From DAMCAP01 sp964369265 (GTDB lineage: Bacteria; Bacillota; Clostridia; Oscillospirales; Ruminococcaceae), in assembly GCA_964369265.1 (NCBI GenBank), contig CAYJEV010000001.1, forward strand, positions 1 through 64,000: a DNA stretch of 64,000 nt, given 5' to 3'. This document shows positions 18,651 to 27,933 of this stretch, one piece after another. The position numbers and the translations under genes are program-made. The number at the start of each line of letters is the position of its first letter. Position 1 is the stretch's first letter. Under the pieces are notes generated by a model. It was not told where the DNA came from. It did no database searches and saw only the letters and a program-made list of their open reading frames with translations.

Positions 18651-21056
18651 ATGGTTTATAATTATAAAGATATTGAAAAAAAGTGGCAAAAGATTTGGGA
18701 CGATAACAATACTTTTGCAACCAGCGACGACTATAGCAAAAAGAAATTTTATGCTCTTGTTGAATTCCCATACCCTTCAGGCGCGGGGCTTCATGTTGGT
18801 CATCCACGTTCATACACTGCATTAGATATTGTTAGTAGAAAGCGCCGTCTTGAAGGGTATAATGTGTTATATCCAATGGGTTGGGATGCTTTTGGACTTC
18901 CAACGGAAAACTTTGCAATTAAGCACCATATTCACCCTGAAATTGTAACAAGAGATAATGTTGCTCGCTTTAAAGAACAGCTAAAGAGCCTTGGTCTATC
19001 CTTTGACTGGAATAGAGAGATTAACACAACTGATGTTAACTACTATAAGTGGACACAGTGGATATTCCTTCAACTATTCAAAAAAGACTTAGCATATAAG
19101 AAACAAATGCCTGTTAACTGGTGTACATCTTGTAAGGTAGTACTTGCAAATGAAGAGGTAGTTAATGGTTGTTGTGAGCGTTGTGGTTCTGAAGTAATTC
19201 GCAAGGTAAAAGAACAATGGATGCTTAAAATCACAGAATATGCTGATAGACTAATTAACGATATTGATACAGTTGATTTTATTGAAAGAGTTAAAACTCA
19301 GCAAGTTAACTGGATTGGTCGCTCTATCGGTGCAGAAGTTAAGTTTGATACAACTGCTGGCGATGTGTTAGAAGTGTTTACAACTCGCCCAGACACACTT
19401 TATGGAGCTACATATATGGTTATTTCTCCAGAGCATCCATATGTGGAAAACTGGGCTGACAAGCTATCAAATATTGAAGAGATCAGAAACTATAGAACAG
19501 AAGCATCTAAAAAGACTGATTTTGAGCGCTCTGAAATGAACAAAGACAAAACTGGTGTTAAGCTTGAGGGCGTTGTGGCAATAAATCCACTAAGCGGCAA
19601 AGAAATACCAATCTTCGTTTCAGACTATGTGCTAATGACATATGGTACTGGTGCAATAATGGCAGTGCCAGCTCATGACACTCGTGACTGGGAGTTTGCT
19701 AAAAAGTTTAATCTTCCTATTATCGAAGTTGTTAAGGGTGGAAATGTACAAGAAGAAGCCTTCACTGATTGTGAAACAGGCGTTATAGTTAACTCAGAGA
19801 TTATTGATGGTCTATCTGTTGCAGAAGCAAAAGAAAAGATTATTAAATACCTTGAGGATAAGGAAATTGGCAAGTCTAAGGTTAATTACAAGCTTCGTGA
19901 CTGGGTATTCTCAAGACAACGTTATTGGGGAGAGCCTATTCCAATCATCAACTGCCCAAAATGCGGACATGTACCATTAGAAGAAGCTGATCTTCCGCTA
20001 ATGTTGCCTGAGGTTGAGAGTTATGAGCCTACAAGCGATGGTCAATCTCCGCTAGCTGCTCTTGATGAGTGGGTTAATGTAACTTGCCCTTGTTGTGGAG
20101 GGGAAGCGAAGAGGGAAACTGACACAATGCCTCAATGGGCTGGTTCATCTTGGTACTTCCTAAGATATACTGATCCATCTAATGATATGGCATTAGCTGC
20201 AAAAGAAGCTCTTGAGTACTGGATGCCTGTCGATTGGTATAACGGAGGAATGGAGCATACAACCCTTCACTTATTATACTCTCGTTTCTGGCATAAGTTT
20301 TTATACGACATTGGCGTTGTTAACACAAGCGAGCCATATGCTAAGCGCACAAGCCATGGTATGATACTTGGCGAGAATGGCGAGAAGATGTCAAAATCAA
20401 GGGGCAATGTAGTTAACCCTGACGATATAATCTCTGCTTATGGTGCAGATACAATGCGTCTATATGAGATGTTTATTGGAGATTTTGAAAAGTCTGCTCC
20501 ATGGAACACATCCTCTATTAAGGGTTGTAAGAGATTCCTTGATAGAATGGCTGGTCTAACTGAGATGATTAGCAAAGACAGCTCTTTAACTGATAAGCTT
20601 GTTGTTCCTATGAACAAAACTATTAAGAAGGTTACAGAAGATATTGAGAGCATGAAGTTCAACACAGCTATTGCAGCTATGATGGCTTTGATCAATGATG
20701 TGACTGAGGTTGGTGCTATCTCAAAAGAGCAGTTACTAACTTTTATCACTATTCTTAACCCATTTGCACCACACATCACAGAAGAAATGTGGGAGGTAGT
20801 CGGAGGCAAGGGAATGCTGAACCAAACTGCATGGCCAACATTTGACCCTAGTAAGTGTGTTGACGATTCAGTTGAGATAGCTGTTCAAGTTAATGGTAAA
20901 ATCAAAGGGAGAATTGTAATCCCAACAGGAGCTGAAGAAGCTGTTGCTTTAGAGGCTTGTTACAATAATAGCGACATATCTGTTCATTTAGAGGGCAAGA
21001 ACATAATAAAGAAAATTTATGTTCCAAATAAGCTAATGAACTTTGTTGTTAAATAG
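18651..21056 (+). CDS. leuS: Leucyl-tRNA synthetase
   Basis: LeuRS, 801 residues, bacterial type. The class I HIGH motif appears as HVGH in [19 protein letters not shown] near residue 45, and KMSKS in [20 protein letters not shown] zinc-like CTSCKVVL...CCERCG knuckle and the CP1 editing domain ([30 protein letters not shown]) are intact. ATG 18651 follows AAGGAGCG. A strong terminator follows. No T-box leader precedes it; it is read from the upstream operon. Confidence 0.97.
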   Translation: MVYNYKDIEKKWQKIWDDNNTFATSDDYSKKKFYALVEFPYPSGAGLHVGHPRSYTALDIVSRKRRLEGYNVLYPMGWDAFGLPTENFAIKHHIHPEIVTRDNVARFKEQLKSLGLSFDWNREINTTDVNYYKWTQWIFLQLFKKDLAYKKQMPVNWCTSCKVVLANEEVVNGCCERCGSEVIRKVKEQWMLKITEYADRLINDIDTVDFIERVKTQQVNWIGRSIGAEVKFDTTAGDVLEVFTTRPDTLYGATYMVISPEHPYVENWADKLSNIEEIRNYRTEASKKTDFERSEMNKDKTGVKLEGVVAINPLSGKEIPIFVSDYVLMTYGTGAIMAVPAHDTRDWEFAKKFNLPIIEVVKGGNVQEEAFTDCETGVIVNSEIIDGLSVAEAKEKIIKYLEDKEIGKSKVNYKLRDWVFSRQRYWGEPIPIINCPKCGHVPLEEADLPLMLPEVESYEPTSDGQSPLAALDEWVNVTCPCCGGEAKRETDTMPQWAGSSWYFLRYTDPSNDMALAAKEALEYWMPVDWYNGGMEHTTLHLLYSRFWHKFLYDIGVVNTSEPYAKRTSHGMILGENGEKMSKSRGNVVNPDDIISAYGADTMRLYEMFIGDFEKSAPWNTSSIKGCKRFLDRMAGLTEMISKDSSLTDKLVVPMNKTIKKVTEDIESMKFNTAIAAMMALINDVTEVGAISKEQLLTFITILNPFAPHITEEMWEVVGGKGMLNQTAWPTFDPSKCVDDSVEIAVQVNGKIKGRIVIPTGAEEAVALEACYNNSDISVHLEGKNIIKKIYVPNKLMNFVVK

Positions 21057-21074
21057 AAGAATAGTTAGTGTGAT

Positions 21075-21115
21075 AGGAGCTTTGTACAGTTTAATATGTG
21101 CAAGGCTCCTTTTTT
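21075..21115 (+). terminator. Terminator after leuS
   Basis: AGGAGCTTTGTACA (21075-21088) pairs with TGTGCAAGGCTCCT (21097-21110) with two wobbles over an 8-base loop, then a T run to 21115. Strong intrinsic terminator. Confidence 0.85.
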
Positions 21116-21166
21116 CAAAACAACCAAAGTATTAGTGTGCTAAAAAAAATAAAGTATATTTTTCCC

Positions 21167-21195
21167 TTGACATGTAGAATAAAGTATAGTATAAT
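21167..21195 (+). promoter_or_regulatory. Consensus promoter of the purF-carAB leader
   Basis: TTGACA (21167-21172), 17-base spacer, TATAAT (21190-21195), a perfect consensus. Transcription from about 21202 would give a leader of roughly 305 bases before purF. Confidence 0.8.
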
Positions 21196-21203
21196 ATGCC
21201 GAA

Positions 21204-21421
21204 TGGATAGAGGAAATACACTATTTTGTCGATAGTGTTTTGTGCAATTTGATAATATTGCCCTATCCAAAGCTACTGATTTATATAAAATGTCTATTTG
21301 CTCAATTGTCGCAAAGCGGCGAGAGCAAGAGCCTAAAAATCGCCATGCGAGGATTATATATATATTCGTAGTAACTAATAGCTTAGCTTAAAAATATTCT
21401 CATTTGAGTTAATATTTTTTT
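21204..21421 (+). ncRNA. Structured leader RNA upstream of purF, candidate riboswitch
   Basis: The first 66 bases fold as a three-way junction. P1 is TGGATAG (21204-21210) with CTATCCA (21263-21269). P2 is ACACTAT (21218-21224) with ATAGTGT (21232-21238), loop TTTGTCG. P3 is GCAAT (21244-21248) with ATTGC (21257-21261), loop TTGATAAT. Loop bases TTGTC and GATAA are complementary, allowing loop-loop contact. A second domain follows: TTGCTC (21298-21303) with GAGCAA (21323-21328), enclosing GTCGC-AAA-GCGGC. The leader ends in a terminator-like hairpin: AAAAATATT (21390-21398) with AATATTTTT, then more T. This is the layout of an attenuating riboswitch. I do not recognise the class. Confidence 0.6.
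21390..21421 (+). terminator. Attenuator-type terminator in the purF leader
   Basis: AAAAATATT (21390-21398) pairs with AATATTTTT (21411-21419), closed inside by CTCA/TGAG, and ends in a run of seven T. It lies about 90 bases upstream of the purF start, so readthrough must be controlled or partial. Confidence 0.65.
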
Positions 21422-21448
21422 GATAGTATTATAAACACGTTTATAATA
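21420..21448 (+). promoter_or_regulatory. Second purF promoter overlapped by a palindrome
   Basis: TTGATA (21420-21425), 16-base spacer, TATAAT (21442-21447). The spacer and -10 are covered by a perfect 9-bp inverted repeat, TATTATAAA (21427-21435) CACG TTTATAATA (21440-21448). This could be an operator for a repressor acting on an internal promoter. The repeat is clear; its role is inferred. Confidence 0.45.
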
Positions 21449-21508
21449 TAAGTGGTGAAGTTTTGTTTTAGCTAAAGAGTTGTGATGATGCAGAAGGAGA
21501 GTAAGTGT

Positions 21509-22912
21509 ATGAAATTCAGCGATAAGTTACAAGAAGAATGTGCAGTTTTTGGTGTTAGCATTAAAACTGCCGAAGCAGCAGGCGTTATTTATAATGGCTT
21601 GCTTGCGCTTCAACATCGAGGGCAAGAGGGATGTGGTATTGCAGTTGTAAATGACAACAATATCATTTGCCAAAAAGATGTTGGTTTAGTTAGTGAGGTG
21701 TTCGATGGCGAAAATCTTTCTAGCATTCCAGCAAGCCGTGTTGCAATAGGCCATAATAGATATTCAACAACTGGTGGTAACAATGAATGTAATGTTCAGC
21801 CATTTATAACTGAATATCTAACTGGCAGAATAGCAACAGCGCATAATGGTAATGTTACTAACGCTAAGTTTATTAAAGACGGATTAAAATCCTTTGGTGT
21901 TAACTTTTCAGCTAGCTCAGATAGTGAGGTTGTTTCTTCTCTTATAGCTTACTACATAATGAAGCTTGGCGACGAGCTTGAGGGAGTTATTAAAGCTGCA
22001 TCACTTTTAGAAGGTGCATTCAGCTTAATAGTTATGTGCGGAAATGGCAAGATTATTGCTGTTAGAGATGGTAATGGTTATAGACCACTATGTATTGGAC
22101 AGAATAAGAATGGTTATGCTGTTAGCTCAGAAAGCTGCGGACTAGATAGCTGTGGCTTTACTTTAGTGAGAGATGTTCTTCCTGGTGAGGCTGTTGTAAT
22201 AGAAGATGGCGAGATTACAGAAAGCAAAGTTGTGCTTGAAGCAGAAAAAGGCGCTGGGCTTTGTATCTTTGAGTATGTATACTTTGCTCGCCCTGACAGC
22301 ACAATAGATGGGCTTAGTGTATATGAGTCAAGATTTAACATGGGCGCAATCCTTGCAAAAGAACATCCAGTTGTTGCTGATGTTGTATGTGGTGTGCCAG
22401 ACTCAGGACTTGAGGCAGCTATTGGTTATAGCGAACAGAGCAAAATTCCGCTAACTTCTGGTTTTGTTAAGAATAGATATATAGGCAGAAGCTTTATTTA
22501 TCCAACACAGGCTCAAAGAGAGAATGCAGTTAGATTAAAGCTTAATCCTTTAGCTTATAATGTAAAAGGTAAAAGAGTTGTTTTGGTTGACGATTCAATT
22601 GTTAGAGGAACAACATCAAAGAAAATAGTACAAGCTCTTAAAAATGCTGGAGCAACTGAGGTTCATTTAAGAATTTCAGCGCCTCCATTTAAATACACTT
22701 GTAATTATGGAACTGATATAGACAATGAAGAAAGCTTAATTGCAAATAGAATGACCATAGACGAGATAACAAAAGAAATTGGTGCAGACAGCTTAGGTTA
22801 TATAAGTGTTGATGGACTAAAAGATGCATGTCAAAAAAGCAGTTGTAAGTTCTGTACAAAGTGCTTTACTGGTAATATAAACAAGCAACGTAAAAGCGAA
22901 TTGGAGGGGTAA
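21509..22912 (+). CDS. purF: Amidophosphoribosyltransferase
   Basis: PurF, 467 residues, the first enzyme of purine synthesis: PRPP plus glutamine gives phosphoribosylamine. The start at ATG 21509 (AAGGAG 10 bases upstream) places the catalytic N-terminal cysteine at residue 11 in EECAVFGV, after a 10-residue propeptide that would be cleaved as in Bacillus. Glutaminase part: LLALQHRGQEGCGIA. PRPP loop: VVLVDDSIVRGTTSKK. C-terminal cysteines (CQKSSCKFCTKC) fit the [4Fe-4S] form. It is followed by carA, not by purM or purN, which is unusual. Confidence 0.96.
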   Translation: MKFSDKLQEECAVFGVSIKTAEAAGVIYNGLLALQHRGQEGCGIAVVNDNNIICQKDVGLVSEVFDGENLSSIPASRVAIGHNRYSTTGGNNECNVQPFITEYLTGRIATAHNGNVTNAKFIKDGLKSFGVNFSASSDSEVVSSLIAYYIMKLGDELEGVIKAASLLEGAFSLIVMCGNGKIIAVRDGNGYRPLCIGQNKNGYAVSSESCGLDSCGFTLVRDVLPGEAVVIEDGEITESKVVLEAEKGAGLCIFEYVYFARPDSTIDGLSVYESRFNMGAILAKEHPVVADVVCGVPDSGLEAAIGYSEQSKIPLTSGFVKNRYIGRSFIYPTQAQRENAVRLKLNPLAYNVKGKRVVLVDDSIVRGTTSKKIVQALKNAGATEVHLRISAPPFKYTCNYGTDIDNEESLIANRMTIDEITKEIGADSLGYISVDGLKDACQKSSCKFCTKCFTGNINKQRKSELEG

Positions 22913-22915
22913 AAT

Positions 22916-24004
22916 ATGTCACAAAAAGCTTATTTAGTGCTAGAAAATGGGATGGTTTTTGAAGGTAATTCCTTAGGAGCTGTCGGAGAGGTTATTGGTG
23001 AAATAGTTTTCACAACAGGCATGACTGGTTATCTTGAAACTCTAACTGACAAGAGTTACTATGGTCAAATCATAACACAAACTTTTCCTTTAATAGGGAA
23101 CTATGGTGTAATTCCTGATGTTTTTGAAGCAAAAAAGATATCAGCAAGGGGTTACATTGTAAAACACGCATGTGAAGATCCTTCAAACTTTAGATGCGAG
23201 GGCGACTTAGACTCTTGGTTAAAATCACAAAACATCATCGGTATTAGTGGAATTGATACAAGGCAGCTAACTAAAATTCTTCGTGAACAAGGAACAATGA
23301 ATGGAGTTATCACAACTAATCCTGACAAAGTAGACATGGAAGCTGTTAAGGCATATACAATTGTAGATGCAGTTAAAAGCGTTTCTGTAACTGAAGAAGT
23401 CGTGGTAAATCCAGAGGGTGAGTATTCTGTTGCTTTATTTGACTATGGCTATAAAGAGAATATTCTGCGCTCCTTAGTATCAAGAGGCTGTAAAGTTACA
23501 ATTCTTCCATACAACACATCACCAGAGAGAGTTAAGGCTTTGAACCTAGACGGAATTATGTTAAGTAATGGCCCTGGAGATCCAGCAGAAAACGTTGAGG
23601 TTATTGAAAACCTAAAAACTATAACTAAAATGGGTATTCCTATTTTTGGTATATGCTTAGGTCATCAGCTATTAGCTCTGCAAGCAGGCTTTAAAACTGG
23701 CAAGCTAAAGTATGGTCATCGTGGAGGAAACCAACCAGCTAAAGACCTAGACACAGGCAGAACTTATATCACAAGCCAAAATCATGGTTATGCAGTTGAA
23801 GATGATACTATTGATGAGAGCGTTGCAAGACTATGGATGATAAATGTAAATGACAACACTTGCGAGGGTATTAGATATAAAGAAGGCTCTATTTTCTCTG
23901 TGCAATACCATCCAGAAGGCTGCTGCGGACCTCAAGACACAGGACATTTATTTGACGAATTTATAAAGGAGATAAAGAATTATGCCGCTATTAAAAACAA
24001 TTAA
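22916..24004 (+). CDS. carA: Carbamoyl-phosphate synthase small chain
   Basis: CarA, 362 residues, the glutaminase subunit that supplies ammonia to CarB. The N-terminal domain reads ENGMVFEGNSLGAVGEVIGE; the class I amidotransferase domain has the nucleophile Cys247 in IFGICLGHQLLA and the His-Glu pair in VQYHPEGC. It starts three bases after purF and overlaps carB by 23 bases. The purF-carA-carB grouping joins purine and pyrimidine/arginine entry steps that both use glutamine. Confidence 0.96.
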   Translation: MSQKAYLVLENGMVFEGNSLGAVGEVIGEIVFTTGMTGYLETLTDKSYYGQIITQTFPLIGNYGVIPDVFEAKKISARGYIVKHACEDPSNFRCEGDLDSWLKSQNIIGISGIDTRQLTKILREQGTMNGVITTNPDKVDMEAVKAYTIVDAVKSVSVTEEVVVNPEGEYSVALFDYGYKENILRSLVSRGCKVTILPYNTSPERVKALNLDGIMLSNGPGDPAENVEVIENLKTITKMGIPIFGICLGHQLLALQAGFKTGKLKYGHRGGNQPAKDLDTGRTYITSQNHGYAVEDDTIDESVARLWMINVNDNTCEGIRYKEGSIFSVQYHPEGCCGPQDTGHLFDEFIKEIKNYAAIKNN

Positions 24005-27000
24005 GAAAGTACTAGTAATAGGTTCAGGCCCTATAGTAATCGGACAAGCGGCAGAATTTGACTATGCTGGTACGCAAGCTTGTCGTATATTAAAAGAAGA
24101 GGGTGTGCAGATTATCCTTGTAAACAGCAATCCAGCAACTATCATGACTGATAATGCGATGGCTGATAAAATTTACATTGAGCCGCTAACTCTTCCAACA
24201 ATTAAACGTATTATAGAAAAGGAAAGACCAGACAGCATCCTTTCAGGTCTTGGCGGACAAACAGGCTTAACTCTATGTATGCAACTTGCAAAAGATGGCT
24301 ACCTAGAGGAGATGGGCGTTAAGCTGTTAGGTTCTTCTGCTGAAACTATTGATAAGGCAGAGGATAGACAAATCTTCAAAGATACTATGGAGAAGATAGG
24401 ACAGCCTTGTATTCCTTCTCTAACTGTGCATGAGCTTGAAGAAGCAGTTGATTTTGCTAATAAAATTGGCTACCCTGTAATAGTTCGTCCAGCTTTCACA
24501 TTAGGTGGTAGTGGCGGCGGTATTGCTGATGATGAGAAGACATTAAGAGAAATCGCTAAAAATGGTCTTGCAATGTCACCAATTCACCAAATTCTAGTCG
24601 AGAGATCAGTTGCTGGCTGGAAAGAGATAGAGTTTGAGGTTATGAGAGATAGCATTGGTAACTGTATAGCAGTGTGTTCAATGGAGAACTTTGACCCAGT
24701 TGGCGTTCACACAGGAGATAGTATCGTTATTGCTCCTGCTGTAACTTTAAGTGATACTGAATATCAAATGCTAAGACGTGCAGCTCTTGACATTATTGAA
24801 GAGCTAGGAGTTGAGGGAGGCTGTAACTGCCAGTTCGCTTTGGATCCTCATTCAATGAACTATGGTGTAATTGAGGTTAACCCTCGTGTATCTCGTTCCT
24901 CTGCGCTTGCTTCTAAGGCGACTGGTTATCCAATCGCTAAGGTTGCAACTAAGATAGCCCTAGGTTACACATTAGACGAAATCCCAAATGCAGTTACAGG
25001 CAAAACATTTGCAGCATTTGAGCCAACCCTAGACTATGTTGCGGTTAAATTCCCAAAATGGCCTTTTGACAAGTTTGTGTATGCAAAGAAAGATCTTGGC
25101 ACACAAATGAAGGCAACTGGCGAGGTAATGTCAATTTCTGATACTTTTGAAGATGCAATACTAAAGGCTGTTAGAGGCGCTGAAATCGGGCTGTCTGATT
25201 TAAATATGCCAAAGCTAAAATCGCTATCAAATGAAGAGATTTACAGCCTATTAAATAAAGCAACTGATGAGAGATTATTTGTTGTGTACGAAGCTCTACT
25301 AAGAGGATATACTGTCGATGAGATACACAACATAACAAAAATTGATAGATGGTTCTTGAATAAGCTTGTATATATCAAAAATGATAAGCTAAGCAAAGAG
25401 CCGTTTATATATAAAATGGTTGATACTTGTGGTGGTGAGTTCGAAGCTGTAACTCCATACTTCTATTCAATTCGCAGCAAAGGCGAAAATGAGGCTCTTC
25501 CATTCATTGAAAAGAGCGAGAAGGAAAGAGTTGTAGTTTTAGGTAGTGGACCAATTAGAATCGGTCAAGGTATAGAGTTTGACTATTCTTCTGTGCATTG
25601 TGTTAACACACTTAAAGGCATGGGATATGAAGTTATTGTTATTAACAACAACCCAGAAACTGTTTCAACAGACTTTGATACTGCTGATAGACTATATTTT
25701 GAGCCGCTTTGTATTGATGATGTGATGAGCATTATAGAAATTGAAAAGCCAATTGGTGTTATTGTTGCTTTTGGTGGTGGTACAGCTATTAAGCTAACTC
25801 AAAAGCTTCATGACAGAGGTGTAACTATATTAGGTACATCTGCCGATAGTATTGATGCTTGTGAAGATAGAGAGAGATTTGATGATTTACTTCAAAGCTT
25901 AGATATTGATCGTCCTCGTGGTTATTGTATTATGACAAAAGAGGAAGCTTTTGATGCAGCAAAAAACTTAGGTTACCCTGTTCTAATGCGTCCATCTTAT
26001 GTTCTTGGCGGACAAAATATGATTATTGCCTTCTCTGATTCTGACATAAGCGAGTATATGGATATTATCATGCGCCAAAAGCAAGATAACCCAGTGCTTA
26101 TCGACAAGTACCTAAGCGGTATGGAGGTTGAGGTTGATGCTATTTGTGATGGCGAAAAAATCTTAATTCCTGGTATTATGGAGCATATTGAGAGAACTGG
26201 TGTTCACTCAGGAGATAGTATCGCTGTATATCCTGCTGTTCATGTTGAAGACGATATGGCAAATAGAATTTTTGAATGCACAGAAAAGATTTGTATGGCG
26301 CTTAATGTTAAGGGGCTTGTTAACCTTCAATACATTGTTATAGGCGACAAGCTATATGTAATCGAAGTTAACCCAAGAGCTTCAAGAACAGTACCTTACC
26401 TAAGCAAGGTAACTGGTGTTCCAATTTGTGAGCTTGCAACAAAGGCAAGTTTAGGTATGAAGATGGAAGATCTAGGCTACGGCACTGGAATATATAAAGT
26501 GCCACCATATGTCGCTGTTAAAGTTCCAGTGTTCTCATTTGAAAAACTAACAGATGTAGATACACATTTAGGACCTGAAATGAAGTCAACAGGCGAGGTG
26601 CTTGGTATTGGCAAGACATTAAAGGAGGCATTATACAAAGGCCTTGTTGCTGCAAACTACAAAATGAATGCTAAGGGCAGTGTGTTCATGACTGTTCGTA
26701 ACACAGACAAGGGAGAGATAGCTGAAATAGCTAAGAAATTCTCTCAACTAGGTTTCACATTATGTGCAACTGATGGTACTGCTGACGTTATCAGAGCCGC
26801 TGGGCTTGATGTTAAGGTTATAAATAAAATCCATGAAAACCCAGAAGAAAATACAATGACACTTCTTGAGAGCGGAACTGTTTCATACATTATCTCAACT
26901 TCTGAAAGAGGAAGAAACCCTGTTGATGATGATGTTAAGATTAGAAGACGTGCTTGTAACTTAGGCATACCATCACTAACATCACTTGATACAGCAAACG

Positions 27001-27854
27001 CTCTAGCAGACAGCTTACTAAGCCGTCACAGCGAAAAGAATACAGAGCTTGTTGACATCAACAACATGAGAACAGAGAGAGTTAATCTTGATTTCTCTAA
27101 AATGCAGAGTGGTGGAAACGACTATGTATTTATCAACTGCATTGACAATGAGGTTAACTCACCAGAGAGCTTATCAGCTATATTATCTGATCGTCACATG
27201 GCGATTGGTGCAGATGGAGTTATTTCTATATCTAAGAGCAACATAGCAGATGTTAAGATGACTATATTTGACTTAGATGGTTCTGAGAGAGCTATGTGCG
27301 GTAATGCTATTCGTTGTGCTGTTAAATACCTATATGATAAGGGCATTGTTGTTAAGAAGGTGTATACAATTGAAACAGGCGATGGAGTAAAGACTCTTCA
27401 TATAAATACTCAATATGGTATTGTTTCTTCTGTTAAAATGTATATGGGCAATGCAACTGTTAAGATATCTGATACTAAGACAAGTCTTCAAGGCATTGAT
27501 AGAGAAACAGCAGTTGTAAACTTTAAAAATAGCCATAAGGTTATTTTATGCGAAGAGGTTGCAAGTGTGGATCTTGCTTCATTAGCGACAGATAGCAATG
27601 TTGAAATCTTAAAGATTATTGACAAAAACACAATAAAAGTAAGAGCTTTTGAATATGGAGTAGGCGAGAACTATTCATATGACGAGGGCGTGTGTGCAGC
27701 GGCAGTTGCAGCTGTTCAAATGGGATATTGTGATAGAAAGTCCGACATTAGAGTATTATCTATAAATGGCGAAATGACAGTTAACTTTACAGGTGACTCT
27801 GTATTCTTAACTGGCGAAGCTAATAGAGTGTTCGATGGTGTTATTGAACTATAA
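23982..27854 (+). CDS. carB: Carbamoyl-phosphate synthase large chain fused to a DapF-like domain
   Basis: One frame of 1290 residues, about 220 longer than normal CarB (about 1065). Residues 1 to about 1025 are a complete large chain: two ATP-grasp halves (KKVLVIGSGPIVIGQAAEFD near 7; RVVVLGSGPIRIGQGIEFD near 515) and the C-terminal allosteric MGS domain. Residues about 1029-1290 match diaminopimelate epimerase: LDFSKMQSGGNDYVFINCID, DRHMAIGADGV, then MCGNAIRC with Cys1106, and DEGVCAAAVAAV with Cys1238. Both epimerase catalytic cysteines are kept, but the second loop lacks the usual CGTGA glycines. No stop or ribosome binding site lies at the junction. ATG 23982 has AAGGAGA upstream, inside carA. 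Confidence 0.93.
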   Translation: MPLLKTIKKVLVIGSGPIVIGQAAEFDYAGTQACRILKEEGVQIILVNSNPATIMTDNAMADKIYIEPLTLPTIKRIIEKERPDSILSGLGGQTGLTLCMQLAKDGYLEEMGVKLLGSSAETIDKAEDRQIFKDTMEKIGQPCIPSLTVHELEEAVDFANKIGYPVIVRPAFTLGGSGGGIADDEKTLREIAKNGLAMSPIHQILVERSVAGWKEIEFEVMRDSIGNCIAVCSMENFDPVGVHTGDSIVIAPAVTLSDTEYQMLRRAALDIIEELGVEGGCNCQFALDPHSMNYGVIEVNPRVSRSSALASKATGYPIAKVATKIALGYTLDEIPNAVTGKTFAAFEPTLDYVAVKFPKWPFDKFVYAKKDLGTQMKATGEVMSISDTFEDAILKAVRGAEIGLSDLNMPKLKSLSNEEIYSLLNKATDERLFVVYEALLRGYTVDEIHNITKIDRWFLNKLVYIKNDKLSKEPFIYKMVDTCGGEFEAVTPYFYSIRSKGENEALPFIEKSEKERVVVLGSGPIRIGQGIEFDYSSVHCVNTLKGMGYEVIVINNNPETVSTDFDTADRLYFEPLCIDDVMSIIEIEKPIGVIVAFGGGTAIKLTQKLHDRGVTILGTSADSIDACEDRERFDDLLQSLDIDRPRGYCIMTKEEAFDAAKNLGYPVLMRPSYVLGGQNMIIAFSDSDISEYMDIIMRQKQDNPVLIDKYLSGMEVEVDAICDGEKILIPGIMEHIERTGVHSGDSIAVYPAVHVEDDMANRIFECTEKICMALNVKGLVNLQYIVIGDKLYVIEVNPRASRTVPYLSKVTGVPICELATKASLGMKMEDLGYGTGIYKVPPYVAVKVPVFSFEKLTDVDTHLGPEMKSTGEVLGIGKTLKEALYKGLVAANYKMNAKGSVFMTVRNTDKGEIAEIAKKFSQLGFTLCATDGTADVIRAAGLDVKVINKIHENPEENTMTLLESGTVSYIISTSERGRNPVDDDVKIRRRACNLGIPSLTSLDTANALADSLLSRHSEKNTELVDINNMRTERVNLDFSKMQSGGNDYVFINCIDNEVNSPESLSAILSDRHMAIGADGVISISKSNIADVKMTIFDLDGSERAMCGNAIRCAVKYLYDKGIVVKKVYTIETGDGVKTLHINTQYGIVSSVKMYMGNATVKISDTKTSLQGIDRETAVVNFKNSHKVILCEEVASVDLASLATDSNVEILKIIDKNTIKVRAFEYGVGENYSYDEGVCAAAVAAVQMGYCDRKSDIRVLSINGEMTVNFTGDSVFLTGEANRVFDGVIEL

Positions 27855-27866
27855 GAATAAATAAGA

Positions 27867-27900
27867 CTAAAGCCTCAGCTGTTTTTTGCTGAGGCTTTAG
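27867..27900 (+). terminator. Hairpin after carB
   Basis: A perfect 13-bp stem, CTAAAGCCTCAGC (27867-27879) with GCTGAGGCTTTAG (27888-27900), loop TGTTTTTT. There is no clean T run after it, so it may terminate inefficiently or protect the 3' end, allowing some readthrough into nadE. Confidence 0.6.
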
Positions 27901-27933
27901 GAGTTTAACAATTTTTAAAAAGGAGCGGGGAAA

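Noticed and set aside
21204..21269. Known purine riboswitch
   Set aside because: Topology is similar, but junction consensus words (TATA before P2 and TCTAC between P2 and P3) are missing and the junctions are too short.
21304..21355. c-di-GMP-I riboswitch in the purF leader
   Set aside because: The words CGCAAAGC and GCCTAAA recall that class, but the spacing, the second helix and the tetraloop receptor do not fit.
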